Part shown: positions 1-6,368 of the stretch, piece after piece | How the letters are laid out: every line of letters starts with the position of its first letter | Numbering within the stretch: the first letter of the stretch is position 1 | Assembly (NCBI GenBank): GCA_964607575.1 | Contig: CAZSLS010000169.1 | Span: 1-15,390 of the forward strand | Direction of reading: 5' to 3' | Origin: BS750m-G57 sp964607575 | GTDB taxonomy: Bacteria > Planctomycetota > Phycisphaerae > SM23-33 | Length of the DNA stretch: 15,390 bases | Made by a program: the position numbers and the translations under genes | The notes under the pieces: model-generated | Databases searched by the model: none | Told to the model about the DNA's origin: nothing | Seen by the model: the letters and a program-made list of their open reading frames with translations, nothing else

Positions 1-80
1 ATTCGGGCGAAGGCACAGACGCATCGCTCGACACCGACAGCCTGCTGGTCGACGTGCTGGCCGAATCGACAATGATCTGA
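1..80 (+). CDS. C-terminal end of an upstream protein (partial)
   Basis: The window opens inside a reading frame whose codons begin at position 3 and which ends at a TGA at 78-80. The 25 visible residues end in LLVDVLAESTMI and are rich in Asp, Ser, Thr and Leu, as in a folded acidic protein. The other two plus-strand frames read much less like protein. The next gene starts 82 bases downstream on the same strand, so this is the preceding gene in the same direction. Too little is present to name a family. Confidence 0.6.
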   Translation, partial: SGEGTDASLDTDSLLVDVLAESTMI

Positions 81-113
81 TCGGGAACTGCGATTTGCGG
101 TGTTTCTCCGTAG

Positions 114-142
114 TGGACTCGGATGCATCGAGGCGCTACAAT
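114..142 (+). promoter_or_regulatory. Candidate sigma-70-type promoter for the heme/FGE-like gene
   Basis: A -35-like hexamer TGGACT (114-119, four of six matches to TTGACA) is followed after 17 bases by TACAAT (137-142, five of six matches to TATAAT). Transcription would begin near 149, just ahead of the purine-rich GAGAGAGA at 150-157. The leader would then be very short, and in-frame starts upstream of about 149 would not be used. This is consensus matching by eye only. Confidence 0.4.
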
Positions 143-149
143 GCAAATC

Positions 150-157
150 GAGAGAGA
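150..157 (+). promoter_or_regulatory. Ribosome binding site deciding the start at 163 or 172
   Basis: GAGAGAGA lies 5 bases before GTG (163) and 14 bases before ATG (172). The spacing favours GTG at 163. The upstream open frame from 100 has no such site and would start ahead of the predicted transcription start. Confidence 0.4.
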
Positions 158-162
158 ACTCC

Positions 163-3100
163 GTGAAGAACATGGCGAGAATAACGAGCAAGGGTGTCTT
201 CCTCGTTGCAGCGGTGTCGCTTGCGGCGATGTGCGGGCGGGCCATAGGCGCCCGTGGGGCGCGAGTCGACGCGGTTGCGGAGTTGCGGGGTTTCGACATC
301 GATGCCGTCCGACTTGCGGTAAAAGATCTAACCGCATCGTTCGGGGCGAAGTATCCTTCCGGTCGTCGATTCCTTGCCGAACTCGATAAACTCAAAGCGG
401 CTGGAAGCACGATGCTGCGTCAGGGCAAGGTTACGCCGAAGGCTGCGGCGGACATGCTCGTGAAACTTCGCCGGATTCGGAGTGAGGCTTTGCTCGCTAA
501 TCCGCTTCTGGATTTTGACAAGCTCGTACTGCTGAAACGCAGGGCGGGACAACTCGGTCTGCCGGTGAATCACATGTGCAATTCGGGCATCAAGCCCGGT
601 GGGTACGATAATGAGATCACCGTCTTATCGCCTGTAGGACCGAAGGGGAGGCTCAAGACGCTGTATCGCCCCAAGGGTGACCGGTACGTGGGAGAAATCG
701 ACCTTCACTTCAATGCCGATAGGTTATTATTCACCATGCCGATCGGGAAGGCGTGGGAGGTATTCGAGCTGAAGGTTGACCGCGGGAGTCTGCGACGGGT
801 GTCAAAAGGAGCCGACGGCGTCGACAGCTTCGACGCCTGCTATCTTCCTGACGGACGGATTGTATTTGCATCTACAGCATCCTGGCACGCCGTGCCGTGT
901 TGGCATGGAAAACAGCGGGCCTGTGCGCTGTACCAGATGGAGGCTGACGGAAGTAAGGTTCGCCAGTTGTGCTTCGACCAGGACCTTGATTTGCATCCGG
1001 CTGTGTTGTCCAGCGGGCAGGTCGTGTTCAGCCGTTGGGATTACACCGGTCCGATGCACATGTACTTGCGTCCGCTGATGGTCATGAACCCGGACGGAAC
1101 CGGCCAGCGAGCCCTGTACGGTAGTAATTCATACTGGCCGAATTCGCTGTACTTTCCGCGTGGGATCCCCGGGGCTCCGAACAAGATAGTTGCGATAGTT
1201 TCGGGGTATCACGGCGTTCCGCGGATGGGCGAACTCGTGCTGCTTGATCTCACTAAGGGCACGCGCCAGGCCGATGGCGTAGTTCAGCGGATCCCGGGAC
1301 GCGGTAAGGCGGTCAAGCCGATTATTCGCGACAGGCTCGTCGAGAAATCATGGCCCAAATTCCTACATCCATATCCGCTGAGCGACAAATATTTCATCGT
1401 ATCGGCCCAGACTCACGCCAAGGGATCCTGGAGCATATACCTGGTTGACGTGTTCGACAATATAGAACCGCTCCACGCTGCGAGGGGATTCGATCTGTTC
1501 GAACCGATCCCGATGCGGAAGACTCCGATTCCTCCTGCGATTCCCGACAAGGTCGACCTTACGCGTGATGACGCGGTTTGCTATTTGCAGGATATCTACG
1601 CCGGAGGCGGTCTGGCCGGTGTGCCGCGAGGAACGATCAAACGGTTGAGAATTGTCGCCTACCATTACGGTTATCCCGGTCTAGCCGGTCCGGACAAGAT
1701 CGGCAGTGGAGGACCTTGGGAGGTAATGCGCATCCTGGGCACGGTTCCAGTTTATGCTGACGGTTCGGCGTCGTTCAAGATACCCGCTGGCACGCCGTTA
1801 TGCGTCCAACCGTTGGATGCCGAAGGCAAGGCTGTCCAACTCATGCGAAGTTGGTTTGCGGCGATGCCCGGAGAGGTCGTATCCTGCGTCGGTTGCCACG
1901 AGCGATCGAGAGAGGCTCCGCTCCCTCGTCGCGACATCGCCTCGAAAAAGACTCCAGTGGAGATCAAGCAGTGGTACGGTCCGCCTCGTGGGCTGGATTT
2001 TGAGAGGGACATCCAGCCATCGCTCGACAAGTATTGTGCGGGGTGTCACGATGGGGGGCGTAGAAAGGACGAACGCAGGATTCCTGATCTTCGTTCCGAA
2101 CGCCTGATCAAGGGGTATAAGGGGCGTCCTCTGGTTAGTCTGTCCGCCAGGCGCCTACATCCCGCGTTGCGGAAGGCCTGGGGCGGAGCCAACGTTCGTT
2201 ACACTCCATCCTACGAGGCGTTGCTGCCGTACATCCGTCGCGTGAACGTTGAGGACGACGTGGAAATGCTCGTTCCGGGCGAATACCACGCCGACACCAG
2301 CGAACTTGTCCAGATGCTGCGCAAGGGACATCACAATGTGCGATTGGACAAACAGGCTTGGGATAGGATTGTCACCTGGATCGACCTGAACGGGCCGTGT
2401 CATGGAACCTGGGGTGATGTGGGGGCGATTCCCAACCGAGCCGATCGGCGACGATATGAGCTTAGCAAGCTATACGGCGGGCCGAAGATCGATCCGGAGC
2501 AAACTGCGACCATTGCGCGGGCGAAGATTAAACCAATCTCGCCCGAGAAGATAGATGAACCGTCAGCGGAACCTCCGATAGCTTCAGGATGGCCTTTCGA
2601 CGAGAAGGAAGCCAAGGCCCGCCAAAAAGCCTCGGGTCCCGTAGAAAAGACAGTTGATCTCGGCGGGGGGATTGTGATGAAACTCGTGAGGATTCCAGCG
2701 GGCGAGTTTGTTATGGGAGATGCGGCGGGTTCGCCCGACGAACGCCCGCTGGTGCGTCGGAAGATCGTACGAGACTTCTGGATGGGCGCCTTCGAGGTCA
2801 CCAACGAGCAGTTCAGACGTCTTGATCCCAAACACGACTCGGGGCGCTTCACCAAGCGTTTCGTAGGCATGGACGGACCGGGTCTGTCGCTTGATGGGGC
2901 TGGATCGCCCGCGGTGCGCGTCTCATGGAAGCAGGCCGACAAGTTCTGCAGGCGGCTGTCGAAGGCGACGTCGATGGAATTCTCTCTGCCCACGGAGGCC
3001 CAGTGGGAATACGCCTGCCGGGCCGGCTCGTCCGGAGCGTTTTCCTTTGGTTCGATCGATGCGGATTTCTCGACTTACGCCAATCTCGCCGATGAATCCC

Positions 3101-3513
3101 TTTCCCGACGTCCGAATCCCACCGGGGGGTTGCAGTCAAATATTACTGCTGTCGGAGGCAAGGGGATCAAGGGCGTATTGCTGTCGGCGGTATATGGCGG
3201 GAATATCATCTGCGACGCGAACTTCGACGATCGAATGGTGGCCGCCTCACCCGTGGGGCGGTATAAACCGAACGCCTGGGGCCTGTTCGATATGCACGGT
3301 AACGCAGCTGAGTGGACACAGACGATATATCGACCGTACCGGTCCGAGCCCGACGATCGCAATTCGCCCACAGCGGTGGGGCGCAGAGTTCTTCGGGGCG
3401 GATCGTGGGTCGACAGGCCCAAGCGGTGCAGATCGGCGTTTCGACTGGCGTACCCGAGTTGGCAACGCGTTCATAACGCGGGCTTCCGAGTTGTCTGTAC
3501 GATTGAGCAATAG
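163..3513 (+). CDS. Exported HzsA-related c-type heme protein fused to an FGE-like (SUMF1/EgtB/PvdO) domain
   Basis: This is a 1116-residue protein if started at GTG 163; ATG 172 would give 1113 residues. The N-terminus has a basic stretch and a hydrophobic run (VFLVAAVSLAAM), as in an export signal. Residues about 165-445 look like a PD40/TolB-type beta-propeller, with FNADRLLF, YLPDGRIVFAS and MNPDGTGQRALYG as repeat-like pieces. Residues about 460-580 resemble the middle domain of the hydrazine synthase alpha family and end in the heme motif CVGCH (575-579). A second heme motif, CAGCH (625-629), follows in a planctomycete-cytochrome-like context (FERDIQPSLDKYCAGCHDGG). Residues about 831-1116 form an FGE-sulfatase-type domain with IPAGEFVMG, SLPTEAQWEYACRAG, WGLFDMHGNAAEW, RVLRGGSW and GFR. 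In true FGEs two cysteines near the C-terminus do the oxidation. Here C1089 fits the second, but the first position is D1084, so the domain more likely binds than oxidises. HzsA-related proteins occur widely outside anammox bacteria, so hydrazine synthesis is not implied. Role unknown; probably periplasmic or surface electron transfer or ligand binding. Confidence 0.85.
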   Translation: MKNMARITSKGVFLVAAVSLAAMCGRAIGARGARVDAVAELRGFDIDAVRLAVKDLTASFGAKYPSGRRFLAELDKLKAAGSTMLRQGKVTPKAAADMLVKLRRIRSEALLANPLLDFDKLVLLKRRAGQLGLPVNHMCNSGIKPGGYDNEITVLSPVGPKGRLKTLYRPKGDRYVGEIDLHFNADRLLFTMPIGKAWEVFELKVDRGSLRRVSKGADGVDSFDACYLPDGRIVFASTASWHAVPCWHGKQRACALYQMEADGSKVRQLCFDQDLDLHPAVLSSGQVVFSRWDYTGPMHMYLRPLMVMNPDGTGQRALYGSNSYWPNSLYFPRGIPGAPNKIVAIVSGYHGVPRMGELVLLDLTKGTRQADGVVQRIPGRGKAVKPIIRDRLVEKSWPKFLHPYPLSDKYFIVSAQTHAKGSWSIYLVDVFDNIEPLHAARGFDLFEPIPMRKTPIPPAIPDKVDLTRDDAVCYLQDIYAGGGLAGVPRGTIKRLRIVAYHYGYPGLAGPDKIGSGGPWEVMRILGTVPVYADGSASFKIPAGTPLCVQPLDAEGKAVQLMRSWFAAMPGEVVSCVGCHERSREAPLPRRDIASKKTPVEIKQWYGPPRGLDFERDIQPSLDKYCAGCHDGGRRKDERRIPDLRSERLIKGYKGRPLVSLSARRLHPALRKAWGGANVRYTPSYEALLPYIRRVNVEDDVEMLVPGEYHADTSELVQMLRKGHHNVRLDKQAWDRIVTWIDLNGPCHGTWGDVGAIPNRADRRRYELSKLYGGPKIDPEQTATIARAKIKPISPEKIDEPSAEPPIASGWPFDEKEAKARQKASGPVEKTVDLGGGIVMKLVRIPAGEFVMGDAAGSPDERPLVRRKIVRDFWMGAFEVTNEQFRRLDPKHDSGRFTKRFVGMDGPGLSLDGAGSPAVRVSWKQADKFCRRLSKATSMEFSLPTEAQWEYACRAGSSGAFSFGSIDADFSTYANLADESLSRRPNPTGGLQSNITAVGGKGIKGVLLSAVYGGNIICDANFDDRMVAASPVGRYKPNAWGLFDMHGNAAEWTQTIYRPYRSEPDDRNSPTAVGRRVLRGGSWVDRPKRCRSAFRLAYPSWQRVHNAGFRVVCTIEQ

Positions 3514-3549
3514 TTGCTGTGTGAATTAGCAAGCGAGAAAGGAACGCAG

Positions 3550-3846
3550 ATGACCCAGTCTGATTCGCCTCCCGATGCGGAAACGCTTTGGCGGGAAATG
3601 CTTGACAGTGTGCGCTCTATACTGGACACAGTTGAAAACACGATCAAGCAGGAGCAATACGGCGAAAGCTTGAAGAGTGTGCTGTTTGAATCGATGCAGC
3701 TTGCTCTGGAGGGCATAAAGGATCTCAAAGACGCCGCTTCGCATCTGGCGTCCGACAGAAGAATGCCCGCCATCGAAGAGCTTAAAACGACCGTGGAGAG
3801 GACCACCGGCGTGATGGCTGCGTTCAAAGGATGGGTTACATCGTGA
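3550..3846 (+). CDS. Small helical hypothetical protein, 98 aa
   Basis: The ATG at 3550 is chosen because GAAAGGAA (3537-3544) lies 5 bases upstream; the frame is open further back to a TTG at 3514, but that has no ribosome binding site. The protein is acidic at its start (MTQSDSPPDAETLW) and then almost wholly predicted alpha-helical, with heptad-like spacing of hydrophobic residues (SVRSILDTVENTI, SMQLALEGIKDLKDAASHL). It has no signal peptide, membrane segment, cysteine or known motif, so it is probably a cytoplasmic helical bundle or coiled-coil partner. It begins 36 bases after the heme/FGE-like gene and ends 43 bases before the membrane-protein gene, so it is likely cotranscribed with both. 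Family not recognised. Confidence 0.7.
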   Translation: MTQSDSPPDAETLWREMLDSVRSILDTVENTIKQEQYGESLKSVLFESMQLALEGIKDLKDAASHLASDRRMPAIEELKTTVERTTGVMAAFKGWVTS

Positions 3847-3889
3847 TTTTGGTTTTCACTACGTGCAGCCTCACATGTGCGGGGTAGAT

Positions 3890-4498
3890 ATGCCTGACAT
3901 ACCATTCTGGATTCGAATTGCCGCGCTGGTCGGATTGATGTCAATCGTGGCTGGTGTGGATGCCTGGTATCGTCGCGCCCGGTCGACAAGATGGAAAGAG
4001 TATCTCTTTATCCTGGTGACCGGATGTGCGGGAGCTGTGTTCGGGTCGCTGACTGACATGGTGACGTCATCGATATCGCCCGACTATTTCGTCTACGGCA
4101 AGGAGTTGCCCGCCGAGGGGCTCCGTTGGAGTGCGATGTTGCTCGGATTGCAGGCCGGTTTCTCCGCCGGGGCGATCGCGGGGGCTTTGTGCCTTTTTGT
4201 GGGCGTGCGAAATCTCGCCAAAACGAGCATATCTCTACCAAGGGCCGCGATGCTTTCGTGGCGTCCGTTTTTGCTTGCAGTGATCTTTGCTGCGGTGATT
4301 CCGCTTGCCGGTGCGCGATTCGATCCGATGGGCTTCCTGGAGGAATTGCGCATTCTCTTCGGTCCCGAGCGCGCTGGGCGTTTTCTTACCGTGTGGCAGA
4401 TACATTTGGGTGTTTATCTCGGTCTTGGCGTGGGCGTAGTATGGATGATAGTAACGATCCGCCGTCTGTCCGGTGTGGAGGCAACGTTATCGTCTTGA
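3890..4498 (+). CDS. Five-helix integral membrane protein, 202 aa, unknown function
   Basis: Started at ATG 3890, with GGGG at 3881-3884 as a weak ribosome binding site; in-frame ATG 3875 and GTG 3863 are alternatives that add only a few residues. Hydrophobic segments lie at residues about 7-25, 37-57, 81-105, 126-142 and 168-190. Positive residues follow the first segment (WYRRARSTRWK) and the last one (IRRL), which by the positive-inside rule would put these parts in the cytoplasm. The loop between helices 2 and 3 contains SSISPDYFVYGKELPAEGLRW and the one between helices 4 and 5 is amphipathic (FLEELRILFGPERAGRF). No transporter signature, catalytic motif or metal ligand cluster was seen. 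It sits between the 98-residue helical gene and the HEAT-like gene. Family not recognised. Confidence 0.7.
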   Translation: MPDIPFWIRIAALVGLMSIVAGVDAWYRRARSTRWKEYLFILVTGCAGAVFGSLTDMVTSSISPDYFVYGKELPAEGLRWSAMLLGLQAGFSAGAIAGALCLFVGVRNLAKTSISLPRAAMLSWRPFLLAVIFAAVIPLAGARFDPMGFLEELRILFGPERAGRFLTVWQIHLGVYLGLGVGVVWMIVTIRRLSGVEATLSS

Positions 4499-4523
4499 CC
4501 TTGGAGGGGCGCTGCGGGACAAT
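4495..4523 (+). promoter_or_regulatory. Possible internal promoter before the HEAT-like gene
   Basis: TTGACC (4495-4500, five of six matches) overlaps the stop codon of the membrane-protein gene. After 17 bases comes GACAAT (4518-4523, four of six matches). Transcription would start near 4530, giving a leader of about 34 bases to the ATG at 4564. The -10 is weak and the whole call rests on consensus matching. Confidence 0.3.
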
Positions 4524-4563
4524 GCGCTATCACGTTGTTTTAGGCTGTTGAAAGGAAAATATC

Positions 4564-6105
4564 ATGATGGCAAACCCGATGATGTTGTTGATGGTGCTTA
4601 TTGGCGGTGGCGGCGGGAACGATCTGATCGATTATATTGATACGAACTCCTACTGGGCGCTGCAGAGCGTCGAGGTGACGGTTCCTGCGATGAAGGCGCA
4701 ACTCAAAGCCGCTGACGCCGACGCGGCCGCTGCGCTGACCAAGGATCTAATCGGAGATGATGAAGCCAAGGCCCGCGCCGCGGCGACGAAGATCAAGGCG
4801 ATAGGACTTGCAGCCATGCCGCATCTGGAAAAGGCCGCTCGCGATGCGCAGGGCAAGCCCAAAAAGGCCGCCCGTGTCCAGGATCTCATCAGTCAGCTTT
4901 ACGCCAGCGTGCAAGGCCCGGCCGTGCGTCGTTTGATGGCTATTCGTACGCTTGGCGAACTTAAGAAACGTGACGCCATTGCGATACTCAAACCTCTGCT
5001 GAAGTCGAAAACTCTCTTTGAGGCCGAGTATGCTCTTGCCGCAATCGCCGCAATCGAAGGTAAGGAATTCAAGCGTCCTGGTCTGTCGGTGAGGGAACGC
5101 CTGAAAGATGTCTATCTTCTGCCCGCCGGTTGCGGTGTGGTCGGGCAGGCGATTATGCCCCCGGGCAAACCCGTCGATATCGCCAAGGCCATTAAGGCGA
5201 TGGGCAATATGGGCGGGGGCCAGACTCCACAGAACGTGCTTCCGCAGCTTACCTCAATGATAGCTTCCGCCGCCGGGTACGTGGGCAATGTTCGCATAGA
5301 CGCAGTCACCATCGGCGTCGCCGACAATGTCGGAAATAACACAGGTTTCGTGGTGCTCATCGCCCGCGGGCGATACAACACTAAGGCCCTGAGAGAGATG
5401 CTCTTGCAGGCTGGGCGCAGCAATACCGAAACTGTTAACGGTGTTGAAGTGTTCAAGCCTGATAGTGAATTCGCCGTCTTCCTTCCGTCGTCAGACCGCC
5501 TGGTGCTGGTTGCCGGCCCGCGCAAGGCCAACACGCCCATCGCCCAAATGATAACCGCGGTGAAGGCGGGCAAGGGAGCCCTGACCGCAGACGTCGACAT
5601 GGGCAAGCTCATCAAGACAGTGGACACCACCGCACCGATATGGGCGGCTGCAAGAATGTCCGAAACCTACCGCAAAGCCTCGCTGCTCACTCCCTTCGAT
5701 ACGTTAACGATGACCTCAAAGATCACCAAGGGCGTGCAAGACTTCAAACTGACAGCAATCGGGAAAGACGCCGATAAGATCGCCCAAGCCGTCAAGGAAT
5801 TTGACGGGCACATGGCTGAAGGACGAAAGGAACTGTCCAAGCAGGCCGAACGCATGCCGATGTTCAAACCAATGGCGGAGTTTGTCAAAAGCATCAAAGC
5901 CGTCTCCGACGGAACCAAAGTCACCGTTACGGCGAGCATGAAGGGCGGGTCGCCCATAATGAGCATGATCATACCGATGTTCGGATTTCGCGCCAGCAGC
6001 GGTCCGGTTATGGAAGGCGGCGGACACGACCACGCCGATCACGACCACGCCGATCACAAGCACACTGATCCTGTCGCCCCGCAACCAGTTCCCAGACGGC
6101 GTTGA
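4564..6105 (+). CDS. HEAT-like repeat protein with beta-rich domain and histidine-rich tail, 513 aa
   Basis: AAGGAA (4552-4557), 6 bases before the ATG, supports this start. The N-terminus is a short hydrophobic run, MMLLMVLIGGGGG, without a clear basic region, so export is uncertain. Residues about 40-170 are helical and Ala/Lys-rich in the way of HEAT repeats, for example AAATKIKAIGLAAMPHLEKA and RLMAIRTLGELKKRDAIAILKPLL. Residues about 185-475 look like a mixed alpha/beta domain (NGVEVFKPDSEFAVFLPSS, DRLVLVAGPRK, DGTKVTVTASMKGG) like those in planctomycete proteins of unknown function. The C-terminus has six histidines in 13 residues (488-500: HDHADHDHADHKH), then a Pro/Arg-rich end. The His tail could bind Zn, Ni, Cu or Co, but this is inference. 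No catalytic motif was recognised. It lies between the membrane-protein gene and the zinc-ribbon gene, which begins 22 bases downstream. Confidence 0.75.
   Translation: MMANPMMLLMVLIGGGGGNDLIDYIDTNSYWALQSVEVTVPAMKAQLKAADADAAAALTKDLIGDDEAKARAAATKIKAIGLAAMPHLEKAARDAQGKPKKAARVQDLISQLYASVQGPAVRRLMAIRTLGELKKRDAIAILKPLLKSKTLFEAEYALAAIAAIEGKEFKRPGLSVRERLKDVYLLPAGCGVVGQAIMPPGKPVDIAKAIKAMGNMGGGQTPQNVLPQLTSMIASAAGYVGNVRIDAVTIGVADNVGNNTGFVVLIARGRYNTKALREMLLQAGRSNTETVNGVEVFKPDSEFAVFLPSSDRLVLVAGPRKANTPIAQMITAVKAGKGALTADVDMGKLIKTVDTTAPIWAAARMSETYRKASLLTPFDTLTMTSKITKGVQDFKLTAIGKDADKIAQAVKEFDGHMAEGRKELSKQAERMPMFKPMAEFVKSIKAVSDGTKVTVTASMKGGSPIMSMIIPMFGFRASSGPVMEGGGHDHADHDHADHKHTDPVAPQPVPRRR
6028..6057 (+). 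repeat. Two perfect 15-bp tandem copies in the His-rich tail
   Basis: GACCACGCCGATCAC occurs twice in direct succession, in frame with the HEAT-like gene, each copy coding DHADH. A degenerate piece (AAGCACACTGAT) follows. In-frame 15-base duplication by slippage would explain the repeated histidines. Confidence 0.9.
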
Positions 6106-6127
6106 TCATATACCGCGGAGACACCAT

Positions 6128-6313
6128 ATGGCTGCCGACGATACAAGAGCAGAACCTATTGAGGTCGCAGGCGAACTGCACGCATGTCCTCGCTGCGACT
6201 ACACGAACGGTTTCCACGTGGCGTTCGTACGCGAGGCTGACGGCGATGCGTTGCGTTTAGAATTGATCTGCCCGAGTTGCAGCGCTCGATTCAATCTTAA
6301 CCGCTGCATCTGA
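6128..6313 (+). CDS. Small zinc-ribbon protein, 61 aa
   Basis: GGAG at 6117-6120 lies 7 bases before the ATG, giving a clear start. The protein has C20-x2-C23 and C48-x2-C51 separated by 24 residues (CPRC ... CPSC), the layout of a four-cysteine zinc ribbon, plus a fifth cysteine at C60. The residues between the two pairs (FHVAFVREADGDALRLELI) would form the beta strands of the ribbon. No signal peptide or membrane segment is seen, so it is probably cytoplasmic. It begins 22 bases after the HEAT-like gene and ends 55 bases before the glycosidase gene. Zinc ribbons of this size bind nucleic acid or protein partners or pass metal; nothing here tells which. Confidence 0.75.
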   Translation: MAADDTRAEPIEVAGELHACPRCDYTNGFHVAFVREADGDALRLELICPSCSARFNLNRCI

Positions 6314-6368
6314 GTTCGGATCTACCGTGAATTGAGAGTGTTGAATTGCGCATAGGGAGTATCTGTCT

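Noticed and set aside
2400..2993. 197-codon minus-strand frame inside the heme/FGE-like gene
   Set aside because: The plus strand codes the start of the FGE-like domain here; the minus product is Ser/Arg/Pro-rich shadow sequence.
163..3513. Hydrazine synthase alpha subunit (anammox) or a true sulfatase-activating enzyme
   Set aside because: HzsA-related regions are widespread in planctomycetes without anammox, no other hydrazine synthase subunit gene is nearby, and the FGE-type domain lacks the first catalytic cysteine. No sulfatase gene is in the window.
6028..6057. CRISPR-like or noncoding repeat
   Set aside because: Only two adjoining 15-base units without spacers, in frame within a coding tail.
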